NCBI GenBank assembly: GCA_027579435.1
Contig: JANBPK010001203.1
Coordinates: forward strand, 1-64,000
Direction: 5' to 3'
DNA length: 64,000 bases
Source: Candolleomyces eurysporus
Taxonomy: Eukaryota; Basidiomycota; Agaricomycetes; Agaricales; Psathyrellaceae
Shown: positions 23,205 to 36,100 of the stretch, piece after piece
Layout: the number at the start of each line of letters is the position of its first letter
How positions within the stretch are numbered: the stretch's first letter is position 1
Position numbers and translations under genes: made by a program
The notes under the pieces: model-generated
Seen by the model: only the letters and a program-made list of their open reading frames with translations
Databases searched by the model: none
What the model was told of the DNA's origin: nothing

Positions 23205-24080
23205 CGCGTTCCTGGTACACTGGAAGAAATGAGAGAAGTGGGTGCTCAGAAAGCTGCTGGGAGCGGGTCAAGTTGGGAACTGAACACAGCGGAGGTAGGA
23301 AATTTCAGTGTGTCTCATTTATATCGATTTTTCCAATGAATGGCAGGTTGTCATGTCCTGCTCGATCCCCGTCGTTGATTCATTTAGGCCAGTGAGACGC
23401 AATTGAATCAGGAAATGTGTGGCGTTCCTAATGGTTTCATGGCAGGGCTTCTGGGCTATGAATGATCTTCCCTCGATAATTATCGCACAGCCTAGTCAAT
23501 GAAAGAGAGATCACCTGCGTCGCCGTCGCAAAGGTGCGTTGCCAGTCTGCCATCCTGTGCTGAAGGAGAGCGAAGCGCCCACAAATGATTGAGATGTTTC
23601 TGCGGAGCGGATCTTGCCAGCAGCTTTGACTGGTGAACACGATGACGGCACCGACAGTCATCCATCCATGATGCATGAACGTTGACCGGTGACCCCGCTA
23701 GGTGGATGGGAGGCATCGCTGAGGGGGAATGCCTTCTCCCATACAATACAATAACCAACTATCTGACTGCCAGTGGGTACCATGATCCATCGATATCATG
23801 ATTCGATATATATCTCGTTGTGTGCGGTCAACAGGCTCTAAAACAGGCACCGCCTCGAGACGTCATTGAAACCAAAAGATTGCTGGCAACTTGCTCCCTT
23901 CTTGAGATGCTAGGCCATAACAAGTCAAGCACAAGTGACCGATCTGAGTGGCAGGAAGGTGGCAGATAATGACCTTGAAGCTTATTGTTTGAAGTAGTGG
24001 AGATCTGCTCTCTTACTGAACCTTCCTCCACAGCCACCCCCGCAACATACCCTTTCCCTCATTCTAATACATTACGATTT
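23205..24080. other. Intergenic region upstream of the MARVEL gene
   Basis: No gene is supported. Overlapping minus-strand frames at 23,437-23,758 lack recognisable motifs. The MARVEL gene promoter should lie just right of 23,204. Sequence near 23,790-23,815 is rich in ATCGATAT-like words. Confidence 0.4.
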
Positions 24081-24660
24081 TGCAGCACTTCAGTAGATGG
24101 GACCATTTTTGGAACCGGGCCAAGGATCATTATACCGTCAGCGACAATGGACCACAATAAGTATGATTTTCTCATCGGAACCATGACCAGTGCCTTTACG
24201 TACCTCAAAGAGATGAACGAGAAGGTGTTGTCGTGAGTGAGCTTCCTTTCCATCTCGCCTTCCCCAGTGCCGAGAGGAGACTGCCTTTCACTGACCACGA
24301 TGCTCATGATGTCAACCTTCCTCTTCCAGAATACGATCTTACCACTGTAGGGGAGACTCCGTTTACATACGACATGGAGGATTTTGCCGCCTGCTTGCTC
24401 CCGAAAAGTAAAGAGCTAAATATGGCTTTTCAGTTCGGGCTCATGGGCATCGATTCCCCACTTGAAGGAGAAAAGTTGCGCCTCTCATCCTACAAGGCTT
24501 AGAAATTATCTGATCTCAAGGATATTCAAGTTGTTGGCCCACAACAGATGTTCAAACAGGATGAAGGGTTGTGGAACACGTATGGAACGTCGAGAATCAG
24601 GTAAAGGAGGAGAATAGCGTTCTAGCCTTCTGGAAACAGCTCTTGAAGATTCGGAAGGAC
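24081..24660 (+). pseudogene. Maltase (GH13) middle fragment
   Basis: A second maltase piece. It reads LKEMNEKVLS, then across a spliceable intron (24,234 to about 24,328) YDLTTVGETPFTYDMEDF and KELNMAFQFGLM, DSPLEGEK. These match the maltase region holding the catalytic acid Glu (TVGE). After 24,500 in-frame stops interrupt the next part, which still reads LSDLKDI and FKQDEGLWNT. There is no 5' end nearby, so it cannot be functional. The same protein segment recurs at 25.9 kb in a diverged copy, so at least two maltase copies once existed here. Confidence 0.8.
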
Positions 24661-24967
24661 AATGTTGTTTTTGGTAAATAATAAACCCCGTCTTTCTCCA
24701 TCACTGCACGCTATCAATTATTTAAGATTCGTTCACAGATTGTGGGGGACTTTGAAGAGCTCATTCGTGATCACGAACGGATTTTAGCATATGTCGGGTG
24801 ATTGGGCGACCACTGTTTGTTGTCTCAGCTGTTCCATGGCTATGGAGCCACAATTTCGGGCACATTTCGAAGATCAGGAAAAGTAGCGTGGAGCGTCTAT
24901 GAGTAGTATAATAAGAGAAATAAACCTAACCTAGGATACCATGGATGAAGCTTCCAACGGTTTCGTT
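24661..24967. other. Spacer after maltase fragment
   Basis: About 300 bp with no recognisable gene. It may hold further decayed maltase sequence and the 3' end of the following minus-strand gene. Confidence 0.35.
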
Positions 24968-25664
24968 TTAGTAGACGTAGGAGGTCTCGATTTGCCAGTA
25001 TCCATCATTACCTAGGAAGAGAGTGTGCAGACGGAGTTGTTCAAGGGTCAAAAAGTCAGGGCCCAACCGGACCCCTGGGCCCTTGAAAAATAGATAATGC
25101 TGTTGGGCCACAAAAACTCGGTCAGTAGTCCTGTTGGGCCAGGGAAGTGATCCGCTCACGGTTTCATAGAACTGTCGGACAAAGCGAGCAACCTGACTTG
25201 CGAGTTCACCAGTCGTAGTACGCAGATTGATTCTTCTCTGGAAATTCAAGTGACTGTAACCCGGCCACTGTGACAAGCGGTCAGATTGAACGATAGGTGG
25301 ATAGGTAAGGATAAACTTGTACACTTACGTTGATGAGCAAGGTTGCTTCCTCGGTCCTTTCTTTCATCCTTGGAGCCAGTAGGGTGTGTGTAAATGTCTC
25401 CCTACTCTCGAGTCCGACTCCGCCGTTCTCACAGAGGTTGAGAGGGACGCCAATAGTTGCTCTTCCCCGGTCACTACCTTTTGGGTAAAAGAATATACCA
25501 AAGCAACTTTCAGGACGTTCGCATACAATGATGGCTCTCATACCATAGTGCCAATGGCTCTTTGGGGCGTGAACCAGACTTGAGTTGAGATCCATGACTG
25601 CGGTGTTTAGTGAGTAAATCTTTCGGGAAGGTTTGTTGGACGAGAAGGTTTGAGTTGGGGTCAT
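24968..25664 (-). CDS. Uncharacterised two-exon protein
   Basis: I do not recognise the function. Exons 25664-25329 and 25267-24968 join in phase 0 over a 61-bp GT-AG intron and give 211 aa. The C-terminal part has a W-P-G-Y motif after the splice, several aromatic residues and the pattern LTLEQLRLHTLFLGNDGYWQ. Similar short proteins with a conserved end of the type 'hydrophobic loop plus W-Q' are frequent in agaricomycetes. No signal peptide or membrane helix is evident. The start is uncertain: a TATATAAA-like element at 25684-25691 (minus strand) is only 20 bases upstream, so the real start may be the ATG at 25595. The gene lies between two maltase fragments. Confidence 0.55.
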
Positions 25665-25879
25665 AGCCGTCGTTCTACTGCACTTTATATACCCTTTGCG
25701 AGGAAAAACTCTGCAGGTTATTGAATTAGACAAACCGGCCACCAAGGATGCTCATTGTCCCTCAACCACAGTCAAAGCACAGGACTTTTTGTGAACGAGG
25801 TCCCAAGAAATTGAACAATGAAGGTGTCGATCTTTGTCAGGTGTATTCTGGGATAGAAGAACTTACCTTTGTTTCATGA

Positions 25880-26330
25880 GATTGATCCCAAAAAGCAAAG
25901 AGCTACATATGGCTTTCCCACTCGGGCTCATGAGCCTTGATTCCCCACTCGAAGGAGAAGACATTGCACCTCTCATCTAAAAGGCTTGGAAATCATTCGA
26001 TCTCAAGGATATTGTCGGCCCATGGCAGACTTTCAAACGCGATGAGTTGTGAAACGCGTACATTCTTTAAGATCCCTTCGACTCAACGAAATTGAGCCAC
26101 AAGCTCGCTAACAAATGTAATGTCTTTACGGAGAACCGCGACAGTGTGCGATCTGTGTCTCGCTTTGACGACGACTCCACGGACGAATGGTGTACATGCT
26201 CGGCCAGGATGCTAGTCCTCCTTTGGGTAACGCAGGGCGGGACGCAGCTCATTTTTCAAGGTCGAGAACTCGGCTTGAGTGACTTTCCTCGAACGTGGGG
26301 TATCGAAGAGTATGAGGATGCTGCGTCGTA
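25880..26330 (+). pseudogene. Maltase (GH13) middle-to-3' fragment
   Basis: A third maltase piece. It begins with KSKELHMAFPLGLMSLDSPLEGE, overlapping the 24.4-kb fragment in protein content, then KAW, DLKDIVGPWQTFKRDE. Stop codons interrupt it. From about 26,125 it reads ENRDSVRSVSRFDDDSTDEW, then ARMLVLLWVTQGGTQLIFQG and ELGLSDFPRTWGIEEYEDAAS, the maltase region around the third catalytic Asp. The usual ENHD motif is ENRD here, so the conserved His is lost. No 3' end follows. It is clearly decayed. Confidence 0.85.
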
Positions 26331-26523
26331 GTATATGTGTCCACCGCCCCTCAGACTCGTTATTACGACCTGAGGGTGCGTATCCATTTCTTATCTCGCC
26401 TTTACAGTATCCCTTACCAGTAGACTCCAGCCTTGAATGGCGTTTACTAGCCGTCCTCGCCGTCTATTGCCACTTTCAGCCTTCTAATTGCGACAGATAA
26501 ATATGAATGAACGAATAAACGAC

Positions 26524-27900
26524 TCAGACGTTCAAAGCCGGATCCTTCGGGGTGACTGCAGATTCCGGTTGGGCGTCCGCTTTCAGCTGTTCCTCCTTGG
26601 TCGCAACATTTTGGTCAGTGACGTCCTTCTCACGAGTTATGATGGGAATGGCACTGGCGGATGAATCTACAGCAATATGCATTCCGGACAACTCTGTCGG
26701 AACAGACGGAGTGTTAGGGCTGGCGGCAGTGTAGGGAGAAGGGAAAACAGGGCTTTCGACTGTGTCCGGGAACCTGGCGGCATCATCGCTCCCGATCCAT
26801 AGGGCAATAATGAGAAGAAGGCCCGAGAAATTCATGAGCCAAGGCACGATACCAACAGCTTTGACTGGAGTGAAAAAGTCAGCGAAACTATGGAGTAGTG
26901 CAGCCCTTCAGAGTATGCTTACGGAAGCCGAAGTTCTTATACCCGGGCCCCTCTACAGTCTGACGCAGAAAAAATTCTTCAAATATCGAGGGTGTGATGT
27001 ACATGCCGTCGGGTGTATATCCGTAGACTCGAGCTGACTTCGTTTCAAGGTAGTGATCATAGACCCCGACGGCGACCATTGAGAAGAGGAGGAGGACAGA
27101 GAGGAGAACGGTAAATGTCCGGTAAGAGTTGGGGACGCTCTGGAATGCCCGAGAGGCAGGTGATCGGATGCTCGGTTTGTGTAGGAGAAGGTGGCCCAAA
27201 AGGAACATGAGGAAAGAGCAAAGGACACAGGACAAGATGAATATGATGATGCCGGTGGGCAGGAGGTCTATTAATCGTTTAGTTAATCGAGCACCGATAG
27301 TGAACCGGCAGGAATGTACCTGGAGAGATTATCTCAATTGTGGCCACCATCTCTTCCATAAAGCGATTTTTCCAATTATTGTACTTGACGTGGGCACAGG
27401 CAGCTGAACGATGAGGCGCGTGTAAGGAAAAAAANTCTAGATGAAGAATCGGTATGCTCAGGCTCACCGATGACAATGGATGCGACTGAAAGCCCCCAGG
27501 TGGCGAGACCTAAAATAAAGACAGTCCGCCACCACCCCTTGACTAGGCTAGTCTTTGGGACGTGGGTGGTCGTTGGACTGCTCACTGGCACAATCCTAGT
27601 ATCAACCCGAGAGGTGATGCCCTTGAACACACCTCCCTTCGTTCCAGGAGAGCATGCCGAGTTGGGGGAAGAAGTCGTTCTTCGAGTTTGAGAGGCATCG
27701 GTAATTGGGTTACTAAGTCGAAGAATTCGGTCTAGAAATGTGGAATCAACAATATGCAGTATGGATATGTTCCCAACGTTGTCCTGACCGTCCTGATTCG
27801 AAATATACTGATTTCCGGCAATGAGGTTGACTGTTTGCTGCCCTAGCTGAAAATCGTGTGTACCGGAGAGGTTTTCAAAAAGTATGGGTCGGTCGACCAT
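26524..27900 (-). CDS. Four-helix membrane protein of unknown function
   Basis: A 400-aa protein from four exons (27900-27468, 27403-27320, 27267-26923, 26864-26524), all in frame. The N-terminal 70 residues contain FENLSGTHDF...VNLIAGN, resembling an N-terminal motif seen in many agaricomycete proteins. A linker rich in Ser and Thr follows. Four transmembrane segments are predicted by eye: residues about 124-144, 174-200, 217-240 and 291-308. A short soluble loop with aromatic residues lies between segments 3 and 4. The tail (about 90 residues) is acidic and disordered. The overall plan resembles SUR7/PalI-like or DUF-type membrane proteins, but I cannot assign a family. The N at 27435 falls in an intron and does not matter. 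Confidence 0.7.
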
Positions 27901-30170
27901 TTAGGAAGTGTAAGGGCGAAGAATAGGATGGAATGGAAGATGGGAGGGAATGGTGGGGCGGATGTGGTAGGAAGGCAAGGGTTTTAGAGCTTGCGTGGCT
28001 TCACTGGAAGTATGAGGTCTCCCATGACATGAAAGGAAAAATGTATGTCAACGTCAAACAGCAAATGCACTGCCTTTGGGCGTCAATTACAGGGACTTTC
28101 TGGGATATTCACAACTGTACCGCAAAAAAGTGATGTCAGGGAAACTACGAAGACCCATCATATTTGAGAGACTTGTCTGCCGAAGAGCTTACCTTTGTAT
28201 CATAAGATGCTAACTTACATTGTGATTCGCTAAAGAAATCAAAATGTCCAAGCGCGTCTCGGGACTCGGCATCCACCGGATTCGGTAATCCGCTCAGTTG
28301 CTTTTCTAGTTGCCGGCTTTTGTCCCCTTCCACCATCGTCCAGCGTTTGTGATTCTGAACCTCTTCAAACCCAATGTCACTGAATCGTAAGATCATCGTT
28401 GCGGTATGCAGTCGTATCGCCAAGGTCAGTCTCGAGAAACGGATCGATTGAGATGAGCCTCGAGGTTGCCTTGAGGCTCGAAAGATGAAAGAGATGGAGT
28501 GACATCTCGAGAGATCGTCGAGGTTAAAGGTCTCTGCAGGTGATATAGACTATTTGGAATGCCAGAACCATTCGAAGCTTACCCTCTCTTTGTATCTAGG
28601 GCATCGTATAACTCTGGTTCTGGTTCTGCCCGCTCCAGACTAGGAAATTTACAATTCAAGAGCGATTCAATCTTAATGCGTCGTATGGGAACCTCTACGA
28701 TGGTGATGTGCTTTACTCGCTGGCTGTTTGCGAAGTGACAGTCAAGATTCTGTCAGCTATGCATGTCATGCAGCCGGCATATGGCATCCACGGTGAGCGG
28801 CATTCAAAGCTTGAACGCATACTGGGGATGTCTAAATAACGCAGCCTTGCAGTTTGGTTACGGGTGGTATGCATGGGTCGCATTTATCATCGGATCGGTC
28901 CTGCATAGCGACGAGTGGAGTTGCATTCGGGTACACTCCCATTCCCAGCTTGTCTACGTACCATGACCTATCCACTCCCTCTCACCATATGCCACTTTTT
29001 GCTTTCGCTCCCTCACACTGAATTCAAACGTTGTTTCAGTGCTGGACGAAGGCTATGTTATTGGCTGGCTTCCGCCAGCGATGACGATCTTGCTGTTTCG
29101 GGCGCTTCACTGCGAGCCCAGCTACTCGTCTAGGTATGTTTCAATCCTTACATCGTTGACGTGGCTTCACTGGCGTTTGCAGTGTCGGGCTAAACGAAAT
29201 CCAGGACTATGACGGCAATGGCAACGACCAAAACACTATCCATCCTTCCGTACTTACGCATTTGATAGGAACCGACATTTACTCTTTCCGCTGTTCCGAT
29301 AAACTCTTATTAGCAAAAGGGTTTCAGGTATGATAGAGCCTCAGCTCTCATCGATCCTCCTCGCACAACGCAATAATCCCCGTAAGCGCCCATCGTATAG
29401 CTCCCGCCTCTTCGACTTACGTCCATGCCATCAGCTTCTTGCCTCGAGGCATTCGCGACGCGTCCGCGTTATTTGCGCTTGTAGGCAAGTTGCTGTTCCT
29501 GTTGAAACGCCTTCGAGGACGGACTCACACGCCACGGCGCCGGGATCAGCACGAGGCGTCATAACGCCCTCACGTGACCTGTCTGTTCAAGTCCTCGCTG
29601 GGCGGCGTTGCTTGCTCTTCGTTCTCTTGAACTTCTTCACCCTTCGTTGGAACCTTTCGATTGGGCCTGTTCTTCAGTGGATACGGCACAGGTGGACGCT
29701 GTTGGCTTCTCTCTGCTTTCTAGAGTCGTGGTTGTTCTGCTTTGCTCTGGAGAGGAAGGAAGGAGTGGTTATTCGCCTGTTGTTGGCTGAAGACGAAGAT
29801 TTCGAACAGCTCGGTAGAAGAATTAGAAGCTTTTTAGCAAGGTGCGCCGTTCTGTTCTCAAGGTGAGCTTTGCTGTCGTTTTCGTGGTGACGAGGGCTAA
29901 CAAGTGCGTGACAGAGTTCCCAGTTTACTGACAAAAACCCCAAGCAATTAACGCGTTTTATACGTCTCGCGACGAGTGTCGACGGTTTCTCAACCCCCTC
30001 ACGACGTTTCAGTTTGCTCATCAAGTTCAATTCACGTTTTACGACGAACGATTTCACGCAACACGACTCGACATCCAGTCATCAATCGACATTTCGACTA
30101 CAGCAAATCCGTCAAGACTGCTTTCGTTCAGCATTTTCATCAAGAAATCTACATACATTAACGCAATATC
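27901..30170. other. Long gap with decayed membrane-protein-like exons
   Basis: No intact gene is supported. On the minus strand, 28145-28423 is an open frame without a recognisable family. On the plus strand, about 28,860-29,330 has pieces such as GYGWYAWVAFIIGSVLH and EGYVIGWLPPAMTILLF next to splice-like sites. They do not join in frame, so this may be a broken membrane-protein gene. From about 29,350 on, the sequence probably forms the promoter and 5' leader of the large gene at 30,171. Confidence 0.35.
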
Positions 30171-33100
30171 ATGCCTCTCAAGAGCACCATTCGCGTTCAA
30201 ACACCCCCGTCACACCTCGCATCCTCGGACCCCCGGGTCCCTCCCATCCCTTCTATTCGCCTCATCTCCGCTACCCCTTCCGCCCATGGTCTCTCCTCTA
30301 CAGAGGGCAGCACCTCTATGAGGGTTTTCGACGACTCCATGGCCACGAGTGCAACTCCGTGGGAGTCCCAAGCCCCTCCTCCCCCTCCCCCCGTTCCCAA
30401 GCTCAAACACTCCACCTCCCGTCTCCTTCCCAAGACCAGTAGCAACGGGCTTCGGAACGAGAACAACCCAGCCTCGAGCACGACCAAGCGCCTTATTCCG
30501 AAGAAGTCGAAGCTTGGCCTGTTGTCCAAGGAGAACGCACGGAGCAAAGACCTTTCCGACGTCGTTCGACGTGTCACTGCAGGCAATGGGTCGCAAGCTT
30601 CCCTTGTCGGGTCGTCCAAGCTCAAGGGAGGGTTCGAGATCTACGTCGACCCTAGTGTTGACTCGGAGCTCGGGGATATCCTTGTGGTTAAGAAGCAGAA
30701 GTCAAGGGCGGCGTTGGAAGACATGGGATGGGGCCCGTCGGCTGCCAACGGCAACGCGCCGGCGTCCAAGGGTGTGTTGGGCGAAGTAACGAACACTACG
30801 CAGAAGAATCCGAACGGCAAGAAGGAGAAGGAGAAAGATGGAGGGTTGCTGAAGGTGAAAGTCGATGAAGAGAGGAAGTGGTGGAGTATTGGAAGAGGAA
30901 GGAAGGATTCGAAGGAAGAGAAGAAGAACAAGGAGAAAGAGAATGCAGCGAGTAGGGCTAGCTGTAGGTGGTTTCTTATCTCCCTTGCTACGTGGTGCTC
31001 ACCTACATCATCCCAGCTCCCGCTCCCCCACCTCGCTCGAAGAGTAAGTCGCGTTATTCGTGTTGGACGTACTCCTTCCTAACATCATCTCCTAGCCCCG
31101 GAGCCCTTCAAGATGTCGAACGCTCAACCCGAGCAATCCCGAACTCGTTTCAACTCGCTGGATGCTGGCATCCTCCTCGGACTGTCCAAGAAGAAGTCCA
31201 ACGACGTTCTCGCGGCTGCTCCCACCGTCCGACTCACCGAAGCCCCTGCTGCCCCAGCTCCCACTGTTCGCATTGCGGACGCTGAGGCCACCCGGATCAA
31301 ACATCTCTCGAACCCTCAGNTGCACCCACAAACCCCAGCCGAAAAAGATGGAGCGCATTCCGACGCCACCTCAGGTCACATATTCGAGGTCGGCTAGTGC
31401 GACCCTCGGAGGGTTGCTTGCGCCTCCAACTACCAACAGCAACGGCGGTTTGGCACCTCCATCGAACAACGGCGCCAACCAAGGCTCGATTGCCCTTCGT
31501 GCTATGCGGAGCGTCAAGTCACTCGCCCGTATTGGTAGCTGGGCTCAGTTCAGCAAGGATGCACCCGGAGACGAGAAGGATAGCGGTACAGGTACCATTA
31601 GGAGCTCCAAGGAAAAGTCGAAGGACAAGAAAGACAAGGAGGAGAAGAGGAAGTCCAAGAAGTCCAAGAACGACGGGACCATCAAGAGGAAGGAGAAGGA
31701 TAACAAGGAGAGGGAAGGCACTGTCCGGATGTCCACCAGCAGCTTCGAAGCCGGCGCACTCAGCTCGAGTCCCCCGCCTGCGCCCAAGGGTTCGACCATC
31801 AGCAACAAGCATAGCATTTTGGGATTGGGTCTCCCCTCGTCGATGAGGCTGCCCACCATGCGTTCGGGATCGACTGCCAGCAGTATCATGGCCCCGAGTT
31901 CGTCGAACCTCCCGATACCAGCACCCCAGAACCACTTTGGGACCGTCGGGTCGAGTTTCTCGGCGTTCTCGACTGCATCATCCAACACTGCCGTTTCGCA
32001 AACTGCTGCTGCTCCTGTCGCCACCGCCAGCCGGCTCTCAGTGGATTCGGGTCCTCGCTTGGATCGTCGTGCTTCTATCCAGTCCTCCACCGGCTCGTCC
32101 TTGCGCCCGGTCTCCATCACGTCCACCATTTCAGGCGGTTCCACCGCTTCCAAGGGCTCTTCCACGCGTCTGTCGAGCGGAAGTTCTGTGCGTTGGGACG
32201 AAGAAGGGTTGGAGCGAGCAAAGGCAGAGAGAGATATCACGAGGAGGAACTCGAAGGACGGGAAGAGGACGAGCAGGGATAGTAAGAGGAGCTCGGGAGA
32301 GGGGAGGAGGAGGACCGCGATTACGGATATCTTCCCGGAGATTGTGGGTGCTGGCATTGGCGCTAAGCCTGCTTCTCCAGAGCCGGAAGTGAGGAGGTAC
32401 CCGATTGTCACGATTGAGGAGGCCACTGCGGATGGGCACGGAGAGGATCTGGATGAGCCGATCGATGAGAGTGAGGGTGAGGATGAGAAGAGTGAGGAGA
32501 TCGCTGCGTCCGCTACGCCTATTAAGAAGCCCAGGGCTAGGCCGTTGAGTGAGCAGTTGTTGGGCAGGTCGAGGCCTGCACCTATGCATGAGGATGATGA
32601 TGGTAGGTTTCTTTGCATTTTTTCTCGAGCTACGAGCGGTTTCTGATCTATTTTGTCTAGGTGTGCTTGATATTCTTTCTGCCGCGACCAACGATCTTGC
32701 GCAATTGATCGACAACTTGGGTCTCGAGGCTACGCCGACTACCCCTGATATTACCCCGCTGAAGCCGTGCTCGTCGCCGTTCTCGAGCGAGCCCTCCACC
32801 TCGGTCTCGCGCTCTATGTCGCTCGAGTATAATGGCAGCCCTCTCAAGAAGAAGACTCTCAACACTGGCAGCCCAGCTGCGAGAGGCGTCACCGTTCGTT
32901 CTAGCGTCACTTCGATCTCGAGTCTCCGTCCCTACGCACAGTCGAGGGCCCATACCAACGCTGGTCACCCTACCATCCGCGGCAAGCCTTCCAACTCGGA
33001 CCTCTTCAGCGGCAAAGCTATTCCCTCCTGGCCGATCCCCGAAAAGGCATCGTTAGCATCACTGCGAGCCGGATTGAAGCATGTCAGTAGCTCTGAAGCA

Positions 33101-36100
33101 CCCGCCCTCGAAGAGTTGGCAAAGAAAGAACAGAAGGAGAAGGAGAAGTTGTCGACTTTCGTTAGAGGCCATAGAAGGACCTTGTCGCCTGCTGCACCAG
33201 AACCAGAGCCCGCACCCATCTTCCAGCCCCTCCGACCTCCCAAGCCTCGTCAGCTCGGGACTCTCAAGGCCAAGGTGTCGCCTACGAGGGTTAAGGATGC
33301 ATTCGATGATTCTGGGGATGAGGCTGGGGTCAAGGGACTCAATGTCGCCAAGAGGGCCTCGGAGAACACATTCGGTTCGTTCGGGGGTAGCAAGACTAGC
33401 GTTCACAGCAAGGGAAGCAAGGAGTCGAAGAGGTCGTCGACGTCGTCTCGCAAGCAGCGACTGTCCACTGACGAGGAGCGTCGAGTGCCTCTGAGTCGCG
33501 AAGCTCGTCGGTTGCTCGGAATGTCGGGCACGATGGGTGGTTCGGATGTCAGCGCTTACCAGGTGGAGCTCGACGAGAGTGATCCCGACTCTGACGTCCC
33601 TGAAGAGTTGAGGTTCATTCTTAGGAAGGAAGACGGGGACACCATTTCGTACCAGGGATTCAACGCGGATGAAGATGATGAAGCTTCCGATGGAGATGAT
33701 TCTTCGTTCACCGGTCGCCACCGTTTCGACGCCGAAGAGGACATCACGATGGACATGGATCTGCCTCGCTCGGTTTCGGTCTCTCCCCTCCCTCCCCTTG
33801 GCTTTTCGACCTCCTCGCAAGTCGAGATTCAGACCGCCCAGCGTTTGCCTGTTTTCCGTGCTCAGCTCGTCACCGAAACCTCGGCCCAGGACGCCGATAT
33901 CGAGGATGATGGTATGACCTCTTCTGACGAGAACAACACCAAGCAATCATTCGATTTCACCGGAGAGCTGGCCAAGCTGAACGAGTCGGGAGCATCGGAT
34001 CGTAGGAGCTTTGTCGAGCAGTTGGAGAATGCGTTCAAGACCCCCGCCAAGGTCGACTTGCGTGCTGATTTCGGAATCACTTTGGACGTCCCACCTGTCC
34101 CTGCCCTCCCTNCCCCCCAAATCCTTCAATTCCAGTGTTTCTACCATTCGAGGCTCTGAATCGTTCGAGTCTTCCCTCGGTGTTGGAAGGGATGTCGTGG
34201 AGGCGGAATCGCAGATTGTGGAGATGGAGGAACCGACTTTCTTCAAGAGTTCTCAGTCCGGTCAGACCAGTGACCTGCAAAGCATCCCATCCCAGTTCAA
34301 CGACGAGTCAGTTTCGCGAATCATGGAGATGAGGCAGCCGAGTCTCGAAATCCCTACTCTTGGAAGCAGCACCTCTAGCAACAACCTCAAGCTCAAGTCG
34401 TCCACCTCATCCGCGTTCTCGAAGAAGTCCGGAACCTCCGATGGCGAACTCAATCGATCCTTCAGATTCGGTGGGTTTTCGTCTGCAAGTCCCAGCCCGG
34501 CCAAGATCCCAGAGTCCCCCGANGATGGATACGTTGGATGTGTTGACCACCGCGGATCTCTTGAAGCCCGAGCCCGCTCCTGTCAAGCCTCTCACCTTGG
34601 CGGACGTCATCCCACCTCCTTCGCATGTTCGAGAGATCTCTTTCTCGTCCTCCATGCTCGACGATTACGAGGATTCGGCGCTCAATTCCATTCTTGCCAA
34701 CACTACGGAGGCTTCTCAGCAGCAGGAACAGCAGAGGGAGCAGCAGCGCAACAGTGTCGTTTCTCAAGACTCCAGGATGTCGAGGACTTTGTCGACTTTC
34801 ATCCCGCTTACCAGGCCCTCATCCGGTGTCAGCTTCGCTGGACTCGACTCGTTCGATGAAGTCAGGCGTGGATTCGAGTTCCATGATCAGAGGCCCAATT
34901 TCTACCCAGGTCCCACTCAGAATGCCGGAGCCCGCAATCATTCTCATCGCCGTGCTCAGGACTCGGTTTTCAGCATCGCCTCGGTCTCCTCATACGGTCG
35001 TGTTATTCGAGATGGAGCTCAAGATCCCTTCGACTACGATATGGCGCCTCCAATGCCTCCATTGCCTCCATTGCCCCCCATGCCCCCCCATGCCCAGCCT
35101 TCGTGAGAGGTCCTTCGAGGAGGAAGATATGTCCGATTCCATGTCCTTCGACATGTCGACTCATGTGGACGATACCTTCTCGTTCATCCATCACCGTCCA
35201 GTTCTGCGACGCCGAGTTGACAGTGACGCCAGCAGCTTCTACTTCAACCCAGCCCCACCAGCACCTCGAGGCCACCGTCGACGTGAATCCAACATGTCGG
35301 TTTCATCCATCTCCGGCGCACCTCCAGTCAGCATGTTCAACAGGAGTTATGGACACCACCGTAGGAACAGCTCCACCACGAGTGCTAGCTCCGTCGCACT
35401 TTCGTACGCGATGCATGGTGCTATGGGTGGACGGGCGATCCTCGCTAGGCACCGACGAGACACTTCGATCGACTCAGTCACCAGTGAGTTCTCGTCGAGG
35501 AACTTGGCCAGGCCAGGACTTGGAGACAAGATGTTCGATAACGAGTACGCTGCGCCCCTCGCTGCCATTGCCGGCTCTCCCTCTGGGAGCATCTCCGGTC
35601 GCGACTTGCTGTCGGCTGATTACGGGAACAACCGCACCTCTTCCTCCTCTTTCGACTACTACGACTCCATCATCGACGCCGACGACGCTTACAGGTTCCA
35701 CCCCCAACGGGATAGCATTGCTGAGGAAGATTATGACGAAGACGAACGACGCTCCTCAATGTCCGACTCTCTCTTCGATGAGACTGGTGAAAAGCCGTCC
35801 TCGGTTTCGTCAGGCTCGGTGTTTGGTGACGACGACTCCCATCCCGATCATGGAGGATTGCTGCCTCCTCATCAGTTCCGTCCGTTGTCAGTGATCAGCT
35901 ATGGAAGTGCCCACAGCTCCATGAAGGAGGACGACACGATGATCAGCGTAAGTACATGTTTGTTTACCTTCCCTTCTCTTTGCTGAATTCCTCTTTTCAG
36001 ATGCTCGGTGGTGGCCACGTCCGAAGGCAATCGGTTGGGTCAATGATCGAGGGTTCACCCTGTCTCCGCATGGATAAGAAACGAAACCACCGTCGAACTG

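Noticed and set aside
29330..29866. 178-aa open frame as a gene
   Set aside because: Arg/Leu-rich composition without motifs, directly upstream of the large gene, so more likely leader or promoter sequence.
30197..33946. Long minus-strand open frames opposite the large Ser-rich gene
   Set aside because: They mirror the codon bias of the plus-strand gene and have no motifs of their own; they are shadows.
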